64,000 nt of DNA, taken from the NCBI GenBank assembly GCA_949298065.1, contig CASFUZ010000002.1:238911-302910 (forward strand), given 5' to 3'. The notes beneath the pieces were generated by a model. The model worked only from the letters and a program-made list of their open reading frames with translations. It made no database searches and was not told the DNA's origin. Every line of letters begins with the position of its first letter. Positions within the stretch are counted from its first letter, which is position 1. Positions 17,017 to 24,314 of the stretch are shown here, piece after piece. The translations under genes were made by a program, and so were the position numbers. The DNA is from an uncultured Pseudomonadota bacterium (GTDB lineage Bacteria > Pseudomonadota > Alphaproteobacteria > RF32 > CAG-239).

Positions 17017-17750
17017 AATAAAGTTTTGTCATCATTATTAAGCCTTTTTGCGTCCGGCGTATTAAGGGTATTGTTAAGCGCCCGAATAGCTCTGGCTTTT
17101 TGCGTCTCGTTGCTTAAATATTCATGAATAGGATAAATAAACTTTTTCTCAATTCGGCGAAAATCCTTAGAAAAAGCAAATCCGGTAACCCCATCGCTCA
17201 TCAAGAAGATGGCATCGGCATTTTCAAAAGTTGTAAAACGCAAATTCTCCCGCCAATCATCCATTGTGTAAAAGTAAGTTTCACAAGCAAAAAAACCATT
17301 TTCGGGACGAGAAGCGACAAAGTTTTCGGGGTTATGTTCATCCAAGGCCAAAGCCGCACCGTCGCCGATATGGAAAAAAATACCTTTTCTCTCAAAGCAA
17401 ACCGTGCCGACCAAAGTTGCCGCAAAGTCATTGATGCCTTCTTCATCTTTGGTTTTGTTATAGCGGTGGCGCAATAATTTTCCGCGAGAAACCTCAATAG
17501 CATGGACGATTGCGCGCCGAATATCCGAAAAATCAGCATTTGCGAGCAAATCACCGATAGTTTCGCAAATGATTCGGGCCCCGATTTTACCAAATTTCGC
17601 AGAACCTGCACCGTCAGATACCACGGCAACAAAATTTTTGCCTTTATTTGTATAGCGGCAATAATCCTGACATGGCATATTTCTGGCCTCGTGCAAGGGG
17701 CCGGTAATACTTGTTGCCAAGGCTCGTATTTTGTTTGGGCTAGTCTTCAT
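17001..17750 (-). CDS. PP2C-family protein phosphatase of a TerY triad
   Basis: The 249-residue protein has the metal-binding motifs of PP2C phosphatases. MPCQDYC near residue 24 corresponds to the N-terminal RxxNEDA position. VVSDGAGSAKFGKIGA near 43-58 is the DGxGG-type metal site with Gly-Ser variation. FHIGDGAALALD and IFLMSDGVTGF are the later GD and DG motifs. It should dephosphorylate Ser/Thr targets, most simply those of the adjacent kinase. It overlaps the vWA gene by 11 bases upstream and the kinase gene by 16 bases downstream, so the three are made from one message. It has no membrane segment. Confidence 0.85.
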   Translation of the reverse strand: MKTSPNKIRALATSITGPLHEARNMPCQDYCRYTNKGKNFVAVVSDGAGSAKFGKIGARIICETIGDLLANADFSDIRRAIVHAIEVSRGKLLRHRYNKTKDEEGINDFAATLVGTVCFERKGIFFHIGDGAALALDEHNPENFVASRPENGFFACETYFYTMDDWRENLRFTTFENADAIFLMSDGVTGFAFSKDFRRIEKKFIYPIHEYLSNETQKARAIRALNNTLNTPDAKRLNNDDKTLFWAKL

Positions 17751-18444
17751 CCCAATCCCCGGTATCTTCCAATTGGTCAGGAATGTTTGGTGCAGCCTTA
17801 GAGATGCAGGAAACGCTGCGGCTGAGCCACAAGAAAAATTCGGTAAATTTAAGACCGGTTAAGCGTTTTGGGGACATCAGAGAGAACTTAGCCAATTTGT
17901 CAAGATTCGCTCCTTGTGTACCAACCGCATGAACAACGACCTTTTTGTTTTTTTGCGCATAGCGACATTTTTCGGCAATAATCTCCCAGTCATAATCGGT
18001 CGGCTCGCCGTCAGAAATCAAGAAAATCCATGGGCGTTTGGATGTAATACCGCAACTGTCATAAAGGCATTTTTGCTCCTCAATTTTTTGCAAGGCCAGT
18101 TCCATTGCTTTGCCGAGAGGTGTCAGACCGCCGGCTTCCATTTCCGGAGCTTCAAAATTCATAGCGTCAATCCAGTCTGATGCAATGACAGCTTCATCTT
18201 TGCCAAAAGCCTTAATAATCAAAAGCTGCACGCGAGAACTCGCATCAATATCTTCTTTCAGTTCTTTCTCTAAAGCCTTAAGACCGGCATTAAGTTGCTT
18301 AATCGGTTCGCCGCGCATAGATCCGGAACAGTCCAACACCAGCACGCAAGGAGTACGTTCATTAGCATTGTCAGCAAATTCCACATAGGGAATCATATCA
18401 TTAGTCAAATTATCATTTTCAACCATTTCAGGCTCCGGTAACAA
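17740..18444 (-). CDS. TerY-like von Willebrand factor A domain protein
   Basis: The 234-residue protein is essentially one vWA domain. The MIDAS motif is DCSGSMRG (Asp38, Ser40, Ser42), followed by GGLTPLG (threonine ligand) near residue 115 and FLISDGEPTD (third ligand). This matches the cytoplasmic TerY type, with no signal peptide. Published comparative work describes a TerY, PP2C and COG4248 kinase triad linked to tellurium-type stress systems. The same three domains are adjacent and overlapping here. No TerB, TerC or TerD genes are in the window. The gene starts 4 bases after the end of a small lipoprotein gene. Confidence 0.85.
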   Translation of the reverse strand: MLPEPEMVENDNLTNDMIPYVEFADNANERTPCVLVLDCSGSMRGEPIKQLNAGLKALEKELKEDIDASSRVQLLIIKAFGKDEAVIASDWIDAMNFEAPEMEAGGLTPLGKAMELALQKIEEQKCLYDSCGITSKRPWIFLISDGEPTDYDWEIIAEKCRYAQKNKKVVVHAVGTQGANLDKLAKFSLMSPKRLTGLKFTEFFLWLSRSVSCISKAAPNIPDQLEDTGDWDED

Positions 18445-18447
18445 AAA

Positions 18448-18573
18448 TTAACGTCTTGGATAAGTATGTGGATAACCGCTGCCTTCAAGAGGGGTTGGAT
18501 CAGACATCTTACCGCAGGCGGATATACAAAAAACAAGGGCAAACAAAGCCAAAACATATAAAGCTTTTTTCAT
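18448..18573 (-). CDS. Small lipoprotein, LptM-like
   Basis: This short gene encodes 41 residues. The ATG is at 18573 and TAA at 18448, preceded by an AAGGTTAATAAA segment acting as a ribosome site. The product has a basic start, a hydrophobic core and the lipobox FCISAC, so Cys20 should be lipidated, leaving a 22-residue tail CGKMSDPTPLEGSGYPHTYP. The tail's proline-rich form with a final YPxxYP motif resembles small alphaproteobacterial outer-membrane lipoproteins related to LptM (YifL), which helps LptD mature in E. coli. It precedes the vWA gene by 4 bases and may share its promoter. Existence is well supported; the function is by resemblance only. Confidence 0.7.
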   Translation of the reverse strand: MKKALYVLALFALVFCISACGKMSDPTPLEGSGYPHTYPRR

Positions 18574-18672
18574 TTTTATTAACCTTTTCCTTGTATTAAT
18601 AAACATAATATTTATATACTCTTAAAAGCGAGTAAATACAAAATTAAAAAACAAGTTATTAATAGGTGCGGC

Positions 18673-19200
18673 ATGAAAAAATTTTGGTTTGCTTTTTTGA
18701 TATTTGTATCAACGTTTGGTTTGAGCATGGCGGAAGAAAAGGGAGTAAACATATATGAAGAGCCGCGCGACATACCTTCACGTCCCATATATAGCTACAC
18801 AGGGAAAAAAGTTAATTTAACGGAATTTGAAGGAAATTTTTTAATAGTTGTTTTCTGGTCGCGTTATTGTGGCCCCTGTCTAAGAGAGCTTGATAATTTA
18901 TGGAACTATCAACAGATTGTGGCAAATGATGGCATTAAGGTCATTTTGGTTTCGCCGGATACGGAGTGGAATAATGTTGATGAAATGAAAAAGATGTTGA
19001 AAAAATATCACGCCGGTGATTTAGAAGCCTATACCGACATAAATGGGCAGCTTGCCTCTGATTTTGGAATTTTCACCTCACCGAACACGGTGCTTATCAA
19101 CAAAGACAGTAAGGAAATCGGACGTTTGCGGGGCTCAGCGGAATGGGATGATGAAAAAGTCGTTGAATATATCTACAAAATAAAGGCAGAACGTAACTAA
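18673..19200 (+). CDS. TlpA/ResA-like periplasmic thioredoxin
   Basis: The 175-residue protein has a signal peptide (residues 1-20, ending SMA) and a thioredoxin fold. FWSRYCGPCLREL gives a Cys66-x-x-Cys69 active site with the WxxxCGPC context. TSPNTVLI supplies the cis-proline-type loop. Such periplasmic proteins reduce disulfides or take part in cytochrome c maturation, but no such genes are adjacent. It is followed after 9 bases by the Gpt-like gene and probably shares a transcript with it. Confidence 0.85.
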   Translation: MKKFWFAFLIFVSTFGLSMAEEKGVNIYEEPRDIPSRPIYSYTGKKVNLTEFEGNFLIVVFWSRYCGPCLRELDNLWNYQQIVANDGIKVILVSPDTEWNNVDEMKKMLKKYHAGDLEAYTDINGQLASDFGIFTSPNTVLINKDSKEIGRLRGSAEWDDEKVVEYIYKIKAERN

Positions 19201-19209
19201 GAGGCAAAT

Positions 19210-19641
19210 ATGACCGAAAAACTTTATATCACTTGGGATGAATTTCACAAAGACACCAAAGAACTTTGCAAAAAAATCAAAGACAAAGGAACATTTAACA
19301 AGATTATAGCGGTAAGCCGCGGAGGTCTTCTGCCAGCGGGTATCATAGCCTATGATATGAATATTCGGAATACGGAAGTCATTAATATGTCTACCTATGA
19401 TGGCAACAAACAACGCAAAAGTGAAGATTTTGAGCTAGATTGCAGTTCAGCGGGGATGGCAGATGAGCATACATTGGTTGTTGATGACCTGGCAGACACG
19501 GGCAATACCTTTAATCTTTTGCGCCCGATGTTTCCCAAAGCATGTTTTGTTACGGTTTATGCTAAGGCAAAGGGAAGTGTAAGTGTAGATATTTTTGCGC
19601 ACAAAATGCCGGATTCCTGGATAGTTTTTCCGTGGGATTGA
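19210..19641 (+). CDS. gpt: Xanthine-guanine phosphoribosyltransferase-like enzyme
   Basis: The 143-residue type I phosphoribosyltransferase has the PPi loop VSRGGLLPAG near residues 36-45 and the PRPP-binding motif VVDDLADTGNT near 95-105. The C-terminal PDSWIVFPWD matches the W-x-x-F-P-W end of Gpt proteins. It would convert guanine or xanthine plus PRPP to the nucleotide in purine salvage. That suits an organism with other nucleoside-handling genes such as the fusion at 1542. It lies 9 bases downstream of the thioredoxin-like gene, with GAGGC before the ATG. Confidence 0.85.
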   Translation: MTEKLYITWDEFHKDTKELCKKIKDKGTFNKIIAVSRGGLLPAGIIAYDMNIRNTEVINMSTYDGNKQRKSEDFELDCSSAGMADEHTLVVDDLADTGNTFNLLRPMFPKACFVTVYAKAKGSVSVDIFAHKMPDSWIVFPWD

Positions 19642-19769
19642 GAAAGTTTTTTTTCTTGTCAAAGGCAAAGGTGTAAAGTAACATACAATAAAATATTTTA
19701 TCTGTAGCGCAAGCAGTTAACTTTTGTCTATTGTTAGGTCTCAATTTTTTGAGGGGGAGGAATAGTTTA

Positions 19770-20261
19770 ATGGTTCGTACAGCAGAATCTAATCCAAATA
19801 TGTATAAAATGTCGCGAGGACGGACGGAAACAGGAGCCCCAAATCCGATAGATGTATATATCGGTCAGCGTATTCGCATTCGTCGCAGACTTTTAGGTCT
19901 TTCACAAGAAGCATTATCAAAGAAGATGGGCATAACTTTCCAACAAGTTCAAAAATATGAGAGAGGATATAACCGTATAGGAGCAAGCCGCTTGTGGGAT
20001 ATTATGCAAATTTTAGGTGTTGATGCCAATTACTTTTTTATGGGCATGAATGAAGAGATAAGCAAGCAGAGCCCGAGGAATATTATTTTGTCAGAAAATC
20101 TTGAGCAGGTAGAACAGGAAAATCCGATTAAAAGCGACATTATGCAAGATACGGATTTTATTCAACTGGCTCAAGCCTATGAGCGCATAAAAGACACACA
20201 GGTAGGTGAATATATAAGGGGATTGATATTTAGCATCTCCAGATATTATAGAGAACCATAG
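19770..20261 (+). CDS. XRE-family helix-turn-helix transcriptional regulator
   Basis: The start is ATG at 19770, behind GGGGGAGG at 19753-19760; an upstream start at 19731 would include the ribosome site itself. The 163-residue protein has an HTH_3 domain at about residues 32-88: IGQRIRIRRRLLGLSQEALSK, then GITFQQVQKYERG and RIGASRLWDIMQILGV. The C-terminal ~70 residues are acidic and helical. Length and sequence match the SinR-like regulators common in alphaproteobacteria. It is convergent with the pilus operon's last gene (3 bases between stops). It may control nearby envelope genes, but I cannot show its operator. Confidence 0.85.
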   Translation: MVRTAESNPNMYKMSRGRTETGAPNPIDVYIGQRIRIRRRLLGLSQEALSKKMGITFQQVQKYERGYNRIGASRLWDIMQILGVDANYFFMGMNEEISKQSPRNIILSENLEQVEQENPIKSDIMQDTDFIQLAQAYERIKDTQVGEYIRGLIFSISRYYREP

Positions 20262-20264
20262 AGC

Positions 20265-21227
20265 TTATAGGTCAGGAAAAATATTTTTTCCTCTGGCCAT
20301 ACGGGTCATTTGAGTTTCAATAGATGTAGCCAAATTCAGTTTACCGCTTTTAATAATACCACGTACTTGATCTCCTTTGGTTGTATCAGGATTAGCAAAT
20401 AAGTAGCTGACAAGAGGAATTTTATGGTCTATTCCGTTAAGAGTTTGGTGCAAAACACCGAGCATACCACGAGAAAAGAGGTCATAGGCCAATTCTTCGC
20501 TCATACTTGTTGAAGCCGCGTATTTAACTACGGAGTTAATAGCATCGGTAATATTGTTGGCGTGGATAGTTGAGAGCACCAAGTGTCCGGAGGTTGCGGC
20601 ACGCAAAACCTCACTAGCTGTATCAGGGGTTCTGATTTCACCGACCATAATATAGCGTGGTTTTGAACGCAAGGCAGATTTCAGACCTTCTCCCCAGTTC
20701 CCGTTAGGAGGTAAAGTTTGCTTGCATAAACCCAAGCTTCCACCCATTGAATGATAAATTCCATCCAACGGCATTTCGGAAGGATCTTCAATTGTATAAG
20801 CGAAGCCACCTTCCATAGTCAAATATTCTTTTAACAAACTGGAGATAGAAGTTGTTTTACCGGCACCGGTTGGACCGGACCAAAGAATAAGTCCGGAAGC
20901 ATTAGAAAGGGAAAGTAAATGGGTTGTCAGTTCATGATTAAATCCCAAAGAGGAAAAAGGTGGAATCTTTTGCGGCATTTTGCGCGCACAATATTGAACG
21001 CCATATAACGCCATGGAACGCTCTACACGATAAAAAGTATTTTCGTAAAGAACAGAGTAACTTGGATTTTTTCCGTCCCAAGACCGTTGTAACAGCTCAT
21101 AAAAAATCTCAAAATCATCGGGTTTAATTATTTGTAAGCCATTTTCTGTTTTGTTATCTGCAATAAAAGCTGTTTTATCGGGAGTAACATAAATATCTGA
21201 AAAAGATATTTCATTAAGTTTAGCCAT
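20265..21227 (-). CDS. PilT/DotB-like secretion ATPase
   Basis: The 320-residue protein is a secretion-superfamily ATPase: Walker A is GPTGAGKTT (about 118-126), the Asp box is YTIEDPSE, Walker B is YIMVGEIRTPD and the His box is VLSTIHANN. The short N-terminal domain and lack of the C-terminal tetra-cysteine domain fit PilT or DotB types, not PilB. It closes the pilus operon, downstream of the pilins, so a retraction motor for the type IVB pilus is most likely. R64-type pilus operons normally have only the PilQ assembly ATPase, so a second motor here is worth noting. Confidence 0.85.
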   Translation of the reverse strand: MAKLNEISFSDIYVTPDKTAFIADNKTENGLQIIKPDDFEIFYELLQRSWDGKNPSYSVLYENTFYRVERSMALYGVQYCARKMPQKIPPFSSLGFNHELTTHLLSLSNASGLILWSGPTGAGKTTSISSLLKEYLTMEGGFAYTIEDPSEMPLDGIYHSMGGSLGLCKQTLPPNGNWGEGLKSALRSKPRYIMVGEIRTPDTASEVLRAATSGHLVLSTIHANNITDAINSVVKYAASTSMSEELAYDLFSRGMLGVLHQTLNGIDHKIPLVSYLFANPDTTKGDQVRGIIKSGKLNLATSIETQMTRMARGKNIFPDL

Positions 21228-21303
21228 TTTATCCTCGTAAAAATATCATTTTTTTTAAACTAGCATAAGATATCTTAAGAAAGAATAAAAAAACAATTTT
21301 TAT

Positions 21304-21888
21304 TTATTGAAAATACCAACTAATAGCACAAGTTGCCGCCTGTCTGCAAGTACATTTTGTAACGGCTTCGGATATTGTTATGGGAAGGTCTGTTCCGGTA
21401 TAAGTTTCCGCATCCATCTCAGACAAAGTCATTTCTTGGTCAGCAACACGCATCCCGACGAGTGAGGAGGAAGAGCCTTTTCCCCAATCTGAAGTAGCCA
21501 TTGTAACACAGGCTTCTTGTCCCAAACCGTTATATACGATTTGGAAGGCTTTGCTATTTTCATCTCTATACTTTGCTTCATTAATCAATACACTTCCGGC
21601 AAAAACATTTGTTGCGGTAGAATCTGAAGCTTGCATATCAGGAGAAACAATACCATAAGAAATAGCTTGCTTCATTGTTAGCCCGGAATAATTTCTCTGA
21701 CCGGAATAAATGGTCTGAATAGAAGCCACCAACATAGAAATCTGGTCAAGACTTTTATTAACCTTAAATTTAAGCATAGCCTTAGAATAAGCTGCAATAC
21801 CGGCAATAGATAGAACTCCGATGATTGCCAAAACTCCAATCATCTCTACCATAGAACGACCAAACTGATTTTGGGATAATTTTGCCAT
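21304..21888 (-). CDS. Type IV pilin, PilS-like (second copy)
   Basis: The start is ATG at 21888; a longer frame to 22023 would overlap the neighbouring pilin gene and its terminator. The 194-residue protein has the prepilin motif FGRSMVEMIGVLAIIGVL, so cleavage should follow the Gly and the mature protein starts RSMVEM with Glu at +5. It then has the helical stalk (KFKVNKSLDQISMLVASI) and a C-terminal globular head with cysteines (EACVTM, TKCTCRQAATC) that can form disulfides. It is a close paralog of the pilin at 21962. It is separated from that gene by a terminator-like hairpin and from the PilT-like gene by 76 bases. Confidence 0.9.
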   Translation of the reverse strand: MAKLSQNQFGRSMVEMIGVLAIIGVLSIAGIAAYSKAMLKFKVNKSLDQISMLVASIQTIYSGQRNYSGLTMKQAISYGIVSPDMQASDSTATNVFAGSVLINEAKYRDENSKAFQIVYNGLGQEACVTMATSDWGKGSSSSLVGMRVADQEMTLSEMDAETYTGTDLPITISEAVTKCTCRQAATCAISWYFQ

Positions 21889-21911
21889 GATAAAAGCCCT
21901 TAAAAAATAAA

Positions 21912-21942
21912 GAGCCTCCGGTAAAGCTTTGTCCGAAGGCTC
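21912..21942 (-). terminator. Terminator between the two pilin genes
   Basis: On the minus strand GAGCCTTCGG and CCGGAGGCTC form a 10-bp stem with one mismatch, followed by TTTATTTTTT. It lies 20 bases past the stop of the upstream pilin. It should end most transcripts after the major pilin, allowing unequal expression of downstream genes. Confidence 0.75.
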
Positions 21943-21961
21943 AAGAAGAGCACTTAACAAA

Positions 21962-22531
21962 TTACAAATAAGTCCATTCAATAGAACAAGTTGCAGTATC
22001 ACATCCGCATTGAGCTGCAGCACTGATTAAAGATATTGGAAGGTCCGTACCGGAATAAGATGTTCCATCGCCACCGTCATCGGAAACAGCCATACTAACC
22101 AAACCGGAAGAAGAACCGGAGCCCCAGTCGGAAGTGGCCATCGTAACACAAGCCTCTTGACCTAAACCTTCATACTTAATGGTAAAGGCCGCATTGGCAT
22201 TACCGTTTACGGTATCTGTACCGATTGTAACATTACCTGCAAAAGCATTTGTAATAACGGCACCACCGCCATCCATTTCACCCGGAATAATACCAAAGCT
22301 GATGGCGCTTGCATTACTTAAGCCGGAATAGTTACGTTGTCCAGAGAACAAAGTACGAATATTAGCCACCAGCATAGAAATCTGGTCCATACTTTTGTTA
22401 ATCTTAAATTTGGTCATAGCTTTGGAATAACCGGCAATACCACCGACTGACAAAACGCCGATAATAGCCAACACGCCGAGCATTTCCACCATTGAACGAC
22501 CACTTTGTTCATTTTTATATATATTTCTCAT
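21962..22531 (-). CDS. pilS: Type IVB major pilin PilS-like
   Basis: The 189-residue protein has a short basic leader and the motif SGRSMVEMLGVLAIIGVL. Processing after Gly would give a mature N-terminus RSMVEM, with the conserved Glu5 and hydrophobic stalk. The head has paired cysteines (EACVTM; QCGCDTATC) and ends in EWTYL. Sequence identity with the downstream pilin is high through the stalk (INKSMDQISMLVANI) and the GLGQEACVTMATSDWG segment. Position directly before a terminator suggests it is the most abundant subunit. A prepilin peptidase (PilU-like) is not in this window. Confidence 0.9.
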   Translation of the reverse strand: MRNIYKNEQSGRSMVEMLGVLAIIGVLSVGGIAGYSKAMTKFKINKSMDQISMLVANIRTLFSGQRNYSGLSNASAISFGIIPGEMDGGGAVITNAFAGNVTIGTDTVNGNANAAFTIKYEGLGQEACVTMATSDWGSGSSSGLVSMAVSDDGGDGTSYSGTDLPISLISAAAQCGCDTATCSIEWTYL

Positions 22532-22597
22532 AAGATTATCCTCAAATAAAATACTTTTTATTACAACTTAGCATCTATTAGTTAATAAATTACAAAT

Positions 22598-23173
22598 TTA
22601 TTCAAAGTTCCATAAAATTATATTTTTGTGTTGACAAATTTTTGAGGCTTTTTCTTTTTGTATAGGTAAAGGGTTGCTTCCTCCCCATTGAAAAACAACA
22701 TTATTTTCTTCATTTGCAATAGTAACAGACAATAACCCGAGCTTGTTTTGTTCACTCATAGGGTGACTAGCCATATCTATGCAGTTTCTTTTTGATAACC
22801 CTTTATAGATAATATAAAAACTGCGAGTTCCTGGCATAACCATATTGCCATCTTCGTCAGTACCAACGAGTATCTCCTTAGCAACGGGAGAAAAGAGCTT
22901 ACCAGCTCTGAGCATAGATTTAGGAGCGATGCCATTTTGTATGACACTTTGGGTTGAAAGCCCCCAATAATCAGGTTTTTTTGTATATTGCTTGCGAATA
23001 TTCTCAGCCAGAATAATCATATCATTCTGAGCCAGAACAATTTTTTTGTTTGCAGTGTCCATCAAAAGATTTATTAAAACAATCAAAACGAGTAAAGCCA
23101 AACAACAGCCCCAAAATATGGAATGTTTTAAGATAAAGTCTTTTATTTTGAAATAGAAATCTAATTTTAACAT
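22598..23173 (-). CDS. Pilin-like membrane protein lacking a prepilin cleavage site
   Basis: The start is ATG at 23173, one base after the stop of the PilR-like gene; a longer frame would overlap that gene by ~90 bases. The 191-residue protein has a hydrophobic helix (about residues 20-42) but no GRSMVEM motif and no Glu5. From residue 50 it parallels the two pilins: AENIRKQYTKKPDYWGLS against VANIRTLFSGQRNYSGLS, and IIYKGLSKRNCIDMAS against the pilins' IKYEGLGQEACVTMA. It is therefore a degenerate pilin paralog that should stay anchored by an uncleaved helix. It may be a minor subunit or an assembly-platform adaptor. Confidence 0.7.
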   Translation of the reverse strand: MLKLDFYFKIKDFILKHSIFWGCCLALLVLIVLINLLMDTANKKIVLAQNDMIILAENIRKQYTKKPDYWGLSTQSVIQNGIAPKSMLRAGKLFSPVAKEILVGTDEDGNMVMPGTRSFYIIYKGLSKRNCIDMASHPMSEQNKLGLLSVTIANEENNVVFQWGGSNPLPIQKEKASKICQHKNIILWNFE

Positions 23174-23174
23174 T

Positions 23175-24302
23175 TTAGGCACCCATAGAGCTGGTAATCT
23201 GGTCTTGCATTTGGAACACGCCCATAACGGCCCAAGCAATAACACCACCAACAGCAAGCAAAGCAACCATATTTAAGATAGAAGCTTTTTGTTCAATCAA
23301 GTAAACGGATTCCTCCAACCAGTCGTTAGCTAAAGCTTCCAAAGCTTCTTCAAAGTTATCCAATTCAGAATAAATTTTTAAGTCACTGATAATTTCTTTA
23401 TCAGGAAAATCAAGACCTGTTTTGCTCAAGGCTTGACCCAAGTTATCACCATTATTGATGAAAACAAGTGTTTTATCAATACGTTCCTTCAAATAGCGGC
23501 TGGAATCACGGCGCAAAGCACGTAAAGCCGTAGAAACAGGTGTTCCGCCTTTAACAAGAGCAGACAGCGCCAACAGCCAACTGATGCCTGTAAATACTTT
23601 ATACAATGACCAAGGAGGCAAATGGTCAAAGATGGCGCGCAGAGTACCGGTCCAAATACCAATAGTAAAATAGATTACCGCCATAACTGCAGGTAAAGAA
23701 GCAAAGGCGACAGCCCAATAATTGCTAATCCAATCAGACAAATTAACCAAAGTCAAGGCCATGCCACGCCAACGAACATTCGGAGCGGCATCAATCATGG
23801 GAGGTACCATATAAACGCCGATACCATAAATAATCAAAATTGCCATCATAAACAGAAAAGAAGGGTATGCAATAGCGCCGATAATCGGGCGTACCATTTT
23901 TGTAGAACCTTCGGTAACCCGAATAAGATTTAACAAAGCGCCTTCCAAATCCGAAACATCACCCACAGAAAGCATTAATCTTTCACGATCCGGAGCCCAT
24001 CCTTTAAGGGCATCGGAAAAAGGTAAACCGTTTTGTAAGGCTTTCGCCCAACTTGCAATAGCAATAGCCATAGGTTCATCCGGATTCTTTCCACCATTTG
24101 AAGCCCCATCATGCAACATATCCAAAGCGTTCATCAAAGAAAAGCGGTTTCTCATCAACGAAGCGATTTTGCGATACAGTTTTAAGCGCGTTTGGTTGGA
24201 AAAATTACAAATCATACGCGCGTAATAAACCTCAATGGCATTAAGTTGTTTCATTGCTTTTGCCATAGAGCCCGATTTGCTTTTTCTTTCATCCTGAGGC
24301 AT
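23175..24302 (-). CDS. pilR: Type IVB pilus inner-membrane platform protein PilR-like
   Basis: The 375-residue protein belongs to the GspF/PilC/PilR family. A first cytoplasmic helical domain (about 40-140) holds MRNRFSLMNALDML. Hydrophobic helices lie near residues 150-175 and 210-235. A second cytoplasmic domain (LALSALVKGGTPVSTALRAL, about 260-330) follows, and a final helix lies near 350-370. This protein forms the base on which the PilQ ATPase turns. It lies 12 bases after the pilQ stop and directly before the pilin-like gene, as in R64-type operons. Confidence 0.88.
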   Translation of the reverse strand: MPQDERKSKSGSMAKAMKQLNAIEVYYARMICNFSNQTRLKLYRKIASLMRNRFSLMNALDMLHDGASNGGKNPDEPMAIAIASWAKALQNGLPFSDALKGWAPDRERLMLSVGDVSDLEGALLNLIRVTEGSTKMVRPIIGAIAYPSFLFMMAILIIYGIGVYMVPPMIDAAPNVRWRGMALTLVNLSDWISNYWAVAFASLPAVMAVIYFTIGIWTGTLRAIFDHLPPWSLYKVFTGISWLLALSALVKGGTPVSTALRALRRDSSRYLKERIDKTLVFINNGDNLGQALSKTGLDFPDKEIISDLKIYSELDNFEEALEALANDWLEESVYLIEQKASILNMVALLAVGGVIAWAVMGVFQMQDQITSSMGA

Positions 24303-24314
24303 CTAAAACACTCC

